Assembly (NCBI RefSeq): GCF_014652815.1
Contig: NZ_BMZN01000001.1
Span: 376,866-440,865, forward strand
Direction: 5' to 3'
From: Alcaligenes pakistanensis
GTDB taxonomy: Bacteria > Pseudomonadota > Gammaproteobacteria > Burkholderiales > Burkholderiaceae_B
Length of the DNA: 64,000 bases
Shown: positions 1 to 7,700 of the stretch, in pieces
How positions within the stretch are numbered: position 1 is the first letter of the stretch
Layout of the letters: the number at the start of each line of letters is the position of its first letter
Notes under the pieces: generated by a model
What the model was told of the DNA's origin: nothing
Databases searched by the model: none
The model's input: only the letters and a program-made list of their open reading frames with translations
Program-made: the position numbers and the translations under genes

Positions 1-2
1 TT

Positions 3-1076
3 GCCCTGATTTATGGCGTCACTGGCACCTTGAACATGGCAGACCTGGCTTTGCGCGCTGGCTCCATGCCAGATTCGGATCGTCTGGTTTTTGAATCGGC
101 CATGGCTATATTAGGCATCGCCTTTTTGATCAAAGCCGCCGCCTGGCCTTTGAACCTATGGCTACCCAATGCCTATGGCAATGCCAGCGCCCCCGTGGCG
201 GCCATGTTTGCCATCATGACCAAAGTGGGCATTTACGCCCTCTTGCGTATCGGCTCTTTGCTGCTGCCCACCGGTGCACCCGCCGCCTTTGGCGTTGCCT
301 GGATGTTCCCGGCAGGTATCGCCACCCTGGCCTTTGGGGCTATCGGTGTCATGGCCGCACAGCAGCCCGAACGTCTGGCCAGCTATTGCATTATTGTGTC
401 CTCCGGCACCTTGCTCGCCGCCTTGGGCATGCCCGGCGTGATCCTGACTGGCCCTGCCCTGTACTACATGCTCAGCAGTGTGCTGGCCCTGGGTGCCTTT
501 TTCCTGTTGCTGGAACTGGTCAGCCGCACCAAACCCTTTGGAGCCGACTTGCTGGCCGTCAGTCAGGAGGTTTTTGATCTGGACGACCCAGAATCCGAAG
601 ACCATAGCGATGATGTGGTGGGTGTCGCCATTCCCGGTGTCATGGTGTTTCTGGGCATGTCCTTTATTGCCTGCGCCTTGCTGATTGTGGGCTTGCCACC
701 GCTATCCGGTTTCGTAGCCAAGCTGTCCTTGCTGACGGCGGCTCTGAAAGCCTCGGGCCAGTCACCCGAGCCACTGAACGCCTGGATTCTGACTGCTGCT
801 GTGTTGATCTCCGGAGTGGCTGGCTTAATCGCCATGGTTCGGATGGGTATCCGCCTGTTCTGGAGCAATAGCTCGCTGACGATCCCGCGCCTGAAGTTGA
901 TTGAAGCGGCTCCTATTGCCGGCATCATCGTGGCCTGTGGCGTCTTGAGCTGGTACGCCGGCCCCATCACCACATACTTGGAACAAACCGCTCAACAGCT
1001 GGACGAGCCCCGTATCTACATTGGTTCCGTCTTGCGGCAAAACCCCATGCGCTCGGTTCAGGGAGAAGGATTCTGA
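3..1076 (+). CDS. phaD: Monovalent cation/H+ antiporter subunit D (PhaD/MrpD), 5' end outside window
   Basis: This is the C-terminal two thirds of the large proton-channel-like subunit of a Pha/Mrp/Mnh multisubunit antiporter, an inner-membrane relative of respiratory complex I subunits NuoM/NuoN. The frame is open to the left edge, so the true start lies before the window. Visible features are several hydrophobic segments, a typical NuoN-like stretch (AAWPLNLWLPNAYGNASAPVA) and the conserved GLPPLSGFVAKLSLL segment. The stop TGA overlaps the phaE ATG by one base, so the genes are translationally coupled. It probably exports K+ or Na+ in exchange for protons; the ion cannot be told from sequence. 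Confidence 0.93.
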   Translation, partial: ALIYGVTGTLNMADLALRAGSMPDSDRLVFESAMAILGIAFLIKAAAWPLNLWLPNAYGNASAPVAAMFAIMTKVGIYALLRIGSLLLPTGAPAAFGVAWMFPAGIATLAFGAIGVMAAQQPERLASYCIIVSSGTLLAALGMPGVILTGPALYYMLSSVLALGAFFLLLELVSRTKPFGADLLAVSQEVFDLDDPESEDHSDDVVGVAIPGVMVFLGMSFIACALLIVGLPPLSGFVAKLSLLTAALKASGQSPEPLNAWILTAAVLISGVAGLIAMVRMGIRLFWSNSSLTIPRLKLIEAAPIAGIIVACGVLSWYAGPITTYLEQTAQQLDEPRIYIGSVLRQNPMRSVQGEGF

Positions 1077-1561
1077 TGAGACGCTATACCAAACATCTAT
1101 TCCTCCCCTTGCTGCTTTTAGGTCTGTGGCTACTTCTAAACGACTCCTTGTCGCCCGGCTATCTGGTCTTGGGTCTGTTTTTGGCCACCGCACTTAGCTT
1201 GGCCGCCATTCCCTTTCGTCCGGTCAAAGCCAGCATCCGCCACCCCTTTCTAGCCTTGAAGCTTATTGCTCAAGTCGCTTGGGATATTGTGCTATCCAAT
1301 ATTGCCGTAGGCCATTTAGTCCTGAAAGGCCCGCAAGCCCCCCGCCCTGGCTTTCTAGCCATTCCCCTGCGTCTGACAGACCCTCATGGTTTGGCGGCTT
1401 TGGCCTGCATCATCACCTACACCCCCGGTACCGTCTGGTCCGGCTTTGATTACGAAACCCGCATCCTGACCTTGCATATCCTGGATCTGCAAGATGAACA
1501 GCAGTGGTTAGACACCATTCAGAAGCGTTACGAGTCACCGCTACTGGAGATTTTCCAATGA
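1076..1561 (+). CDS. phaE: Monovalent cation/H+ antiporter subunit E (PhaE/MrpE)
   Basis: A 161-aa small membrane subunit of the Pha/Mrp antiporter. It has two or three N-terminal hydrophobic helices (for example LFLPLLLLGLWLLL and YLVLGLFLATALSLAA) and the family's conserved C-terminal part with an 'ITYTPGTVW' motif near residues 112-121. Length matches the MrpE family. It starts one base inside the phaD stop and its 3' end overlaps phaF, so it sits inside the antiporter operon and is needed for complex assembly. Confidence 0.93.
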   Translation: MRRYTKHLFLPLLLLGLWLLLNDSLSPGYLVLGLFLATALSLAAIPFRPVKASIRHPFLALKLIAQVAWDIVLSNIAVGHLVLKGPQAPRPGFLAIPLRLTDPHGLAALACIITYTPGTVWSGFDYETRILTLHILDLQDEQQWLDTIQKRYESPLLEIFQ

Positions 1562-1839
1562 TAGACATTGTTTACTGGGCCTGTCAGTTTGCTCTGGGCT
1601 GTTTTGTGCTGGGCATGCTCTGCGCCGTCATCCGTCTGCTCAAAGGCCCTTCAGCAGCCGACCGCGTCTTGGCACTGGACACCATGTATATCAACGGCAT
1701 GCTGGCCTTGCTAGCCCTGGGCATCCGTTTTGACTCCACCCTGTACTTTGATATTGCCCTGCTGATCGCCCTGTTTGGTTTTGTGGGTTCGGCCGCCATG
1801 GCAAAGTTCCTGTTGCGCGCCGAGGTAATTGAGCCATGA
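1558..1839 (+). CDS. phaF: Monovalent cation/H+ antiporter subunit F (PhaF/MrpF)
   Basis: A 93-aa, three-helix membrane subunit. I chose the ATG at 1558, which overlaps the phaE stop (ATGA). The longer frame upstream would run into phaE and lacks the family N-terminus. The conserved 'GPSAADRVLALD' motif of MrpF is present around residues 29-40, followed by two hydrophobic helices. Its stop overlaps the phaG ATG in the same ATGA manner, as expected for stoichiometric co-translation of the complex. Confidence 0.93.
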   Translation: MIDIVYWACQFALGCFVLGMLCAVIRLLKGPSAADRVLALDTMYINGMLALLALGIRFDSTLYFDIALLIALFGFVGSAAMAKFLLRAEVIEP

Positions 1840-2252
1840 ACACGCCTTTGCTTCCCTGGTGGCTGGCCGTCCCGGTTGCCCTCTTGCTGGTTCTCAGCGG
1901 CATTGTGTCCCTGGTGGGCTCGGCTGGATTGCTACGCTTCAAACACTTTTATTCCCGTATCCACGCGCCCACCATGGGCAATACACTGGGCACGTTCTTT
2001 ATGGTGCTGGCCGTTGCCATCAGCGCCAGCCACCTGATGAGCCGTCCTATCCTGCACCCGCTCATCATCAGCGTGCTCCTGATTATTACCTCGCCCGTGA
2101 CCGCTATCTTCCTGATGCGCGCGGCTATCAAACGCGAGCATCGCCAGCGCCTGGCCGAATACGGCCCAGACGAACCAGGCTACTTGGATATGCCTCACAA
2201 AGCGCCTTTTCCTAAAGAGCCCGCCGACTCCGGCCACACCCCTAAAGAGTAG
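1836..2252 (+). CDS. phaG: Monovalent cation/H+ antiporter subunit G (PhaG/MrpG)
   Basis: A 138-aa last subunit of the antiporter operon, with three hydrophobic helices and the MrpG signature 'GLLRFKHFYSRIHAPTMGNTLG' region around residues 31-52. The C-terminal 40 residues are hydrophilic and proline-rich, as usual for this subunit in proteobacteria. It overlaps phaF by four bases. No strong terminator is seen directly after it; a gap of about 190 bases follows. Confidence 0.92.
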   Translation: MNTPLLPWWLAVPVALLLVLSGIVSLVGSAGLLRFKHFYSRIHAPTMGNTLGTFFMVLAVAISASHLMSRPILHPLIISVLLIITSPVTAIFLMRAAIKREHRQRLAEYGPDEPGYLDMPHKAPFPKEPADSGHTPKE

Positions 2253-2446
2253 GTAGCTTCCAGAGGGTTTAGCAAAGTTTTATTGCCCTCACTTACAATC
2301 CATCCACTTATACTAATAAGTGTTCGCTGCGTATCGGGCCTTGCTCCATACGCAGTCGCTTTTGGGGCTTTGCGGCCTGCTCATTGCTACTCGTGACAGT
2401 GTTCGCCAAGCCGGTGATTCCCTTAGCAAGTAAAGGAGTGAGATCG

Positions 2447-2824
2447 ATGAGTTTATACACACGTCCATCACAAATTCTGAGCGCTGGCCTGCTCAGTCTG
2501 GGTTTACTGTCCTCTGCTGCCTGGGCTCAAACCCCCACCAAAGACTACAAACACGATATCCAGCACTGCGAGCAATTAACGGGCGAGCAACGTACCAGCT
2601 GCCGTCGTGAAGCCGGTGCCGCTTTGCAGGCAGAGCGCCATCACAATTTAGATAAGCGCGATAACAACCTGGATACCAACCGTCAGGCACGCTGCTATCG
2701 CCTGCCCGTGGATCGCCAGCAAGACTGCCTGAAATCGATGACTGGTCAGGACACAACCGTACGCGGTAGCGTAGAGGGCGGGGGTATCCTGCGCGAAACG
2801 ACTACAGTGGTTCCTGTTCAGTAA
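2447..2824 (+). CDS. Small exported protein of unknown function
   Basis: A 125-aa protein whose N-terminus is a clear Sec signal peptide (hydrophobic run LLSLGLLSS, cleavage likely after AWA-Q at residues 26-28). The mature part is hydrophilic and has four cysteines (in IQHCEQL, RTSCRRE, ARCYRL and QDCLKS), suggesting two periplasmic disulfides. I chose the ATG at 2447 because it has a good ribosome site (AAAGGAG) and gives an intact signal peptide; a longer frame to 2384 lacks both. It is a single-gene unit followed by a terminator. I do not recognise the family. Confidence 0.8.
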   Translation: MSLYTRPSQILSAGLLSLGLLSSAAWAQTPTKDYKHDIQHCEQLTGEQRTSCRREAGAALQAERHHNLDKRDNNLDTNRQARCYRLPVDRQQDCLKSMTGQDTTVRGSVEGGGILRETTTVVPVQ

Positions 2825-2849
2825 ACAAAGCTATTGTTAGTCCCATAGA

Positions 2850-2878
2850 AACAGCGCCCCGATAAGGGCGCTGTTTTT
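2850..2878 (+). terminator. Rho-independent terminator after the exported-protein gene
   Basis: A perfect 9-bp stem (2851-2859 with 2866-2874, ACAGCGCCC / GGGCGCTGT) with a six-base loop and a T-run. It ends the 2447-2824 gene. Accessory-type genes start just beyond, so it also marks the last clearly core position before the island. Confidence 0.85.
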
Positions 2879-2928
2879 GTGTGCATCTAAACCCTTACTG
2901 CGTTTTCGTCAGGTCATCCCTATATGTT

Positions 2929-3081
2929 TCAGGACTGCGCTTTGTCGCCCACAAGGTAATAACAGCCAACAAAGCCGTCCTGCTGGCCGTCTACTTCGCT
3001 TTCTTCCTGCGGTCTATTTCCCACATCCTCGGCCTTGAACATGGCAGGCATCCAGCCTGTACCGTGATTGATAGCGTTCAT
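2929..3081 (-). CDS. Small ORF downstream of the DUF932 gene
   Basis: A 50-aa ORF beginning MNAINHGTGWMPAMF and ending GDKAQS. The ATG at 3081 is preceded by AAGGAG at an eight-base spacing, a strong ribosome site, and it lies 81 bases downstream of the DUF932 gene on the same strand, so the two are probably co-transcribed. It has a very acidic middle with many Gln. I do not recognise it; the ribosome site and position are the support. Confidence 0.5.
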   Translation of the reverse strand: MNAINHGTGWMPAMFKAEDVGNRPQEESEVDGQQDGFVGCYYLVGDKAQS

Positions 3082-3162
3082 GATAAAAACTCCTTGCGAT
3101 TTACGAAATGCAGCAGCGAATAACGCGGCAAGGATTGTTGCCTGCCCGTGCCGCGTAAGGAA

Positions 3163-3987
3163 TCAGGCTTTCAACTGGCGCATCCCCTCGGCCAGCAGCC
3201 ACAGGGAACGGTTCAGGCGGATATCGGAATCAATGCCTTGCACCGCTCGGGTGCTTTGGCGGCGACCGTTGGCGCTGCGGCCACGCACGTCGCCTTTGAT
3301 CAGGTTTTCTTGGACGCGGTTAAACGTCATCCACAGATCGGAGTGGCGGTCGTCATACCGGCGCGGCATCAGAATCTGGCTTTCCGTGATGGGCGCGGGC
3401 TTGTCGGGGTCGTCGTACTTCAAGGCCAGCGCGGCGCGGGCGAATATTTGGGCTTCACCTTCGTCCAGGGTGATGGCCTGCATGGCTTCGCGGGATTCCT
3501 GCGCCCGTTCAAAGCCGCTCAACACCTCGCAAGCGCCTTCAATGACCTGTCCGGTCACATCGCCTTTATGCGGAATCCGCACATCGGCCACGGTGTCGCC
3601 GCACACCAGGCCATTGGCGCAAACAAATCTGAACGCGCCCGCCAGCATCTGGTAGCTGCTCGTGCCATCGTGCGAATTGAGCAAAATAATTTCGTTGGCG
3701 ATGCTGTCGTTCACCTGATTGGCGTGGCGCAGGCGAATCATGTGTTTGGTGTGTTCGCGGCGGTCTTGGTTACGCACGCGGGTTTGCGTCACCATAAAGG
3801 GCTGGAAACCCTCTTTCCGTAGTTCCGTCAGTACCGCCGCCGTGGGGATGTAGCTGTAGCGTTCTGAACGGCTTTGGTGTGGCGCGTCGGCATAGATGGA
3901 CGGCACCACGGCCCTGATCTGGTCATCGGACAGCGGATAGTCGCTGCGAAGTACCGGGGAATGGGAAGCGAAACGGGATGCAAGCAT
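3163..3987 (-). CDS. DUF932 domain protein (phage/plasmid-type)
   Basis: A 274-aa protein that matches the DUF932 family (TIGR03299-like) of plasmids, phages and integrative elements. Characteristic segments are 'SYIPTAAVLTELRKEGFQP' near residues 46-64, 'HTKHMIRLRH' and 'LLNSHDGTSSYQMLAGAFRFVCANGL' around 97-126. Its biochemical function is unknown. The ATG at 3987 follows AGGAGAAAGACC, a strong ribosome site. It is read from a leader of several hundred bases whose distal part is shared with the radC gene of the same island (see 4374 and 13323). DUF932 genes usually sit with radC and anti-restriction genes in mobile elements. Confidence 0.85.
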   Translation of the reverse strand: MLASRFASHSPVLRSDYPLSDDQIRAVVPSIYADAPHQSRSERYSYIPTAAVLTELRKEGFQPFMVTQTRVRNQDRREHTKHMIRLRHANQVNDSIANEIILLNSHDGTSSYQMLAGAFRFVCANGLVCGDTVADVRIPHKGDVTGQVIEGACEVLSGFERAQESREAMQAITLDEGEAQIFARAALALKYDDPDKPAPITESQILMPRRYDDRHSDLWMTFNRVQENLIKGDVRGRSANGRRQSTRAVQGIDSDIRLNRSLWLLAEGMRQLKA

Positions 3988-4162
3988 GGTCTTTCTCCTG
4001 ACAAAAGGGTTTGCTGTTCAAACCGCACACCGGATTCCAAGATTCGGAAGCCCAAGCCTTTGAGCTTTTGTTGTGCGGTTGGCACGAAGAACCCGGTTGG
4101 CCTCTTTGCCACCGTCTTTCCTTAGTTCATCGCCCGCGATGGTCAGGAGCCCACGGACGTGG

Positions 4163-4239
4163 GCCGTCAAGGAGAAAAGCGACAGGTTGGTGCGGCCCGC
4201 AGGCGCAGCCGAGGACACGGCCTGGCGCGCCTTGACGGC
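4163..4239 (-). repeat. Inverted repeat inside the DUF932 leader
   Basis: GCCGTCAAGG at 4163-4172 and its exact complement CCTTGACGGC at 4230-4239 enclose 57 bases. The same CCTTGACGGC run occurs in the radC leader near 13218. The arms could form a long-range stem in the DUF932 leader transcript, downstream of the element at 4374-4464. No open frame in 3988-4373 looks like a gene, so I read the stretch as untranslated leader. Confidence 0.5.
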
Positions 4240-4373
4240 ACGCGGCCACGGGCTACAGTCGCGGACAAGGTGATGAGGTCAGGAAAGACGTGGACCAAGC
4301 AACGGCCCGTCTTTGTGTGTCGCCCGCACGCAAGCGCAAGCGCGCAGGCCCGAAGCTAGGTAAGCCAGGCCGT

Positions 4374-4464
4374 AGGCGTCAGGGATATGCAAGGCGGGCG
4401 TTAGCCCGTCCCGTTAAGGGATGAGCGGGGTGCGAACCTGGAGCAGCGCGGTGCGCGACGCGCA
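4374..4464 (-). promoter_or_regulatory. Structured 5' leader element, copy A (candidate radC-type RNA motif)
   Basis: This block recurs upstream of the RadC gene at 13323-13416. Shared runs include TCCCGTTAAGGGATGAGC and CGAACCTGGAGCAGCGCGG (plus-strand spelling). At the same relative place A can form TGCGC-GAC-GCGCA (4452-4464) while B forms CCCGG-GCGAG-CCGGG (13402-13416): different bases, same hairpin, which is covariation. Two more hairpins (TCCC/GGGA and CGGG/CCCG) are kept. Position in the 5' region of DUF932 and radC genes suggests the 'radC' RNA motif reported for mobile elements; that identification is from memory and unverified. Confidence 0.6.
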
Positions 4465-4782
4465 GACGCCATGGGTTGATTACCCAATTAATTTCAAAAG
4501 CAACAACACCATTTTGTTTGTTTTTGATACATTCTTACATATTGATGGAGCCGCCAATAGCGAGAGATGTCCACAACTAGACATTCACTCTATGGCAGGA
4601 TACGGCCAGGAGCAGCCGGTTGCCCGACGTGTGCGGACTCACAGAATGTGCACGAGAACAATTGGGCTGCCCGCCGATCGCTTATGCTTTCCCGTGCATC
4701 AACGCCACAATTCGCGGCCAGGTCGGTTCGTTCGACATAGAATGCTCACCAATAAATTAGACTCGGGAGGTCTCAATCAATT
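4465..4782 (+). other. Gap between divergent transcripts; likely promoters
   Basis: About 320 bases between the DUF932 leader (minus strand) and the large NERD-kinase-helicase gene (plus strand). The left part is AT-rich (4490-4550), unlike the flanks, and could hold both promoters. I see no gene in it. A GGGAGG lies before the ATG at 4783, with a rather long spacing of 12 bases. Confidence 0.5.
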
Positions 4783-7700
4783 ATGCGGATCAATTATCTT
4801 AGCCCCCGGGGTGTCCTGGAGGTTGAGCATGCCGCCTTGCGCGAACTCGAATCAAAGTTGCCCCGCGAGTGGGGGGCCTACGCAGCATTCCGGTTGCTCA
4901 CGCGAGGCTCCAAACAACCGTTGGATATAGACCTGCTACTGCTGACGACCAATCGAATCCTGGTGATCGAGTTGAAAAACTGGTCTGGCGACATCGAATT
5001 TTCTTCCGGTCAGTGGTTCCATCGCGGCGACCCAATGCCCTCGCCGGTTGATACCACGGACAACAAAGCCCGCGCCTTGAGACACTTTATTAAGGAGAAG
5101 AACTCCTCCCTCAAGCTTCCCTTCATCGAGTCGCTGGTGGTGCTGTGCCATCCCAAGTGCCGCTTGATTAACTTCCCGGACGAGCAACTACGCTTCGTCG
5201 CTATGCTCCCTGATTTCGTGCATGCGGCGTCCGATGCAACACGCTACAGCAAGCGCTTCCCCGACATCCCGCCGACGTGGAAATATCGATCTTCAAACCC
5301 CCTGCCCCAGCGGCAGCAGTACAACACAATCTTTTCAACGTCCAATCCAATGGTGCTCAGACGTCGCACCGTGCTACATGGCTTTGAGCAGATCGACGAC
5401 CAGGCTGACTACAACCATCCGCGCAAGATCTGGTCGGAGTTCCTCGCCGAGCACCAGGAGAGCCGAAGTTCAAAGGCACTGCTGCGAAAGTGGAACTTCG
5501 AAGAGCTCGCGGCCGGCGGTACCTCTACCGTCGAGCGCGAGACTATCGGCCTTCGCGAGCTGCGGTTGAACGAGATGTTGCGCGTCCAAGCGCCCGAGTT
5601 GCATGAAGACCTGTTAGAACCCATAGGCTCCGCAACGGCGGACGACATCACCACCAATTTTGTCGAGGCATATCGCCTTCCCACAGGCATCGAACGCCTC
5701 TCCGAACACCTGATTCGCAACAGCGGCATAAGTGAGCAAGATCGGCGCTCGCTGGCAAAGAGCATCTTGACCCGCTTTTCAAAACTGCACGTGCTCGGGA
5801 TTGCTCATCGTGACATCACCAAACGCACGCTGTGGGTGCTTGAACCGTCCCGCGTGATCCTGTCTACGTTCGCCGCCGCGCGCATCCCCCAAGCCCAGAC
5901 CGTAGGCGTTCATCGTATCGAGCTAGAGACCGGTTCTATCGAATTGCCCGAAGACGAAGACGTAACCGCACAGGCTCGCTCGGCTGACCCTTTTGTTCGC
6001 GACGTGTTCTTGCTTGGAGTACTGGTCTACGAAATGCTGGAAGGCTGTGAACTGGAACGTCTCAACAATGTGCCCGTCTACGACGACACGGTCACACTCA
6101 ACGTCCCAGTGCTGGCACCCTGGTACGCCAATGCCATGAACCTGGATCCTGAGTCGCGCTACTGCAATGCTTCTGAGGCGCTCGACGCCTTGAACGCCTG
6201 CTTGGCTATCGATGCTGGACCGGACATCTGCGCCGAAGACTTCGATGGCTACGAGACCGAGGCCAGCCCGATGACCCTCATGTCCAAACACGTAATCTCG
6301 TCTAAGGCTACAAAGATAGTTTACGAGTCAGAGCTGAACGGTGACCGCGTATTGGTGAAGTGCTGGCCACAGCTCAAGTACGACCCGAAGTATCTAGCGC
6401 GCAATCTGCGATTACTCGCCTTCCTACAACAAGCGAGAGCCATGCGGCAGTCAGGGTTCGACGCAGCCCCCGAAGTGGTGGATTTTGGTCTAAGCAATTT
6501 CGGCCTAATGCTGGTCACGCGATGGGCGGAGGGTCAGACACTCACCGAATGGTTGACAACCAACCCAGAGGGAAGGCACCGCGCGCTCGTCGCACACGCC
6601 CTGCTCAATGCCGTGCAACGCCTCCACATCTTGGGACTTTCCCACGGCGATGTGAAGGCGGATAACATCATCGTGCAGCAGATGGCGGAGGAGGAGTTGC
6701 CGCAAGTGGTTCTGGTGGATATCCCGGATCTGAGCGCCGATGGCGACGAAGGGATCACGATCGGCACGGTGCCACCAGCTCTTGAGAGTGCATCCCCGCT
6801 GCACCGTGACGCATTTGCCGTGTGTACACTTGTCCTGACGCTGTTGCCCGAGGAGTTAGCGAATTCACGAAACGACGTGACGCGGGCCATTGAACTGGTG
6901 GACGCCCTGCCGCCGCTGGACATGCTTGCCGAGACGTTGCAGGACGAACTTCACCCGAAACAACGCTCGATCCCGACGTTTAAGACCGCCCTAAAACGCC
7001 GGGGCCGTGATAGCCCCCCGTCCCTAGACCTAGTTTCCAACAATGGCGAGTACTCGGTACGTGCGACCCGACATGCCGAGACTGGGCACATGCGATTCAA
7101 CATCGTCGGGATGCGGCAGGAGCTCTACATCAAGTACGACCCGGAAGAGGACGCCGTGCTTGACGCTGCAATAAAGGAAATCGACCACATCGATTTCGTC
7201 AACGCCTACCGACGCAAGACATTCTCGGTGAACGCCGAAATTCATGTCACCTTTGCGGACGAGGCTGACTGTGCGGCGCTAGCCGGCTTGCTGTATCAGC
7301 TCTACAGTGCAAACGCCCTGGATGGGCCAGAAGGGGACGAAGCGGTCATATCCCCCAGTGCCGACCCCTACGCCCGCCAACCCGAGAGAACGTCTATGCA
7401 ACGGGTATCGGCAACAGCACTCTGGACCGCGTTGTCCGATACCGATGAGATGAACGTTACGAAGATCACGGTGCGACAAGGGGCGAAGCGATTCTCACAA
7501 GAAAGCGACGAATGGACCATCCTCTTCGACTGCGAGAGCGGCGTACTCGACTTCTCGGAAGACGAAGGCATTGAACTATTGGAGCGCGGAGTGGACGCCA
7601 CCGATGGCAGCGACCGCTGGTTCACTGTCGGCTGGGTCTTACCCGACATCGGACGCGATGTGATGCGAGTGCGTGCCAAAAGCATGCGTTTCTCACCGAA

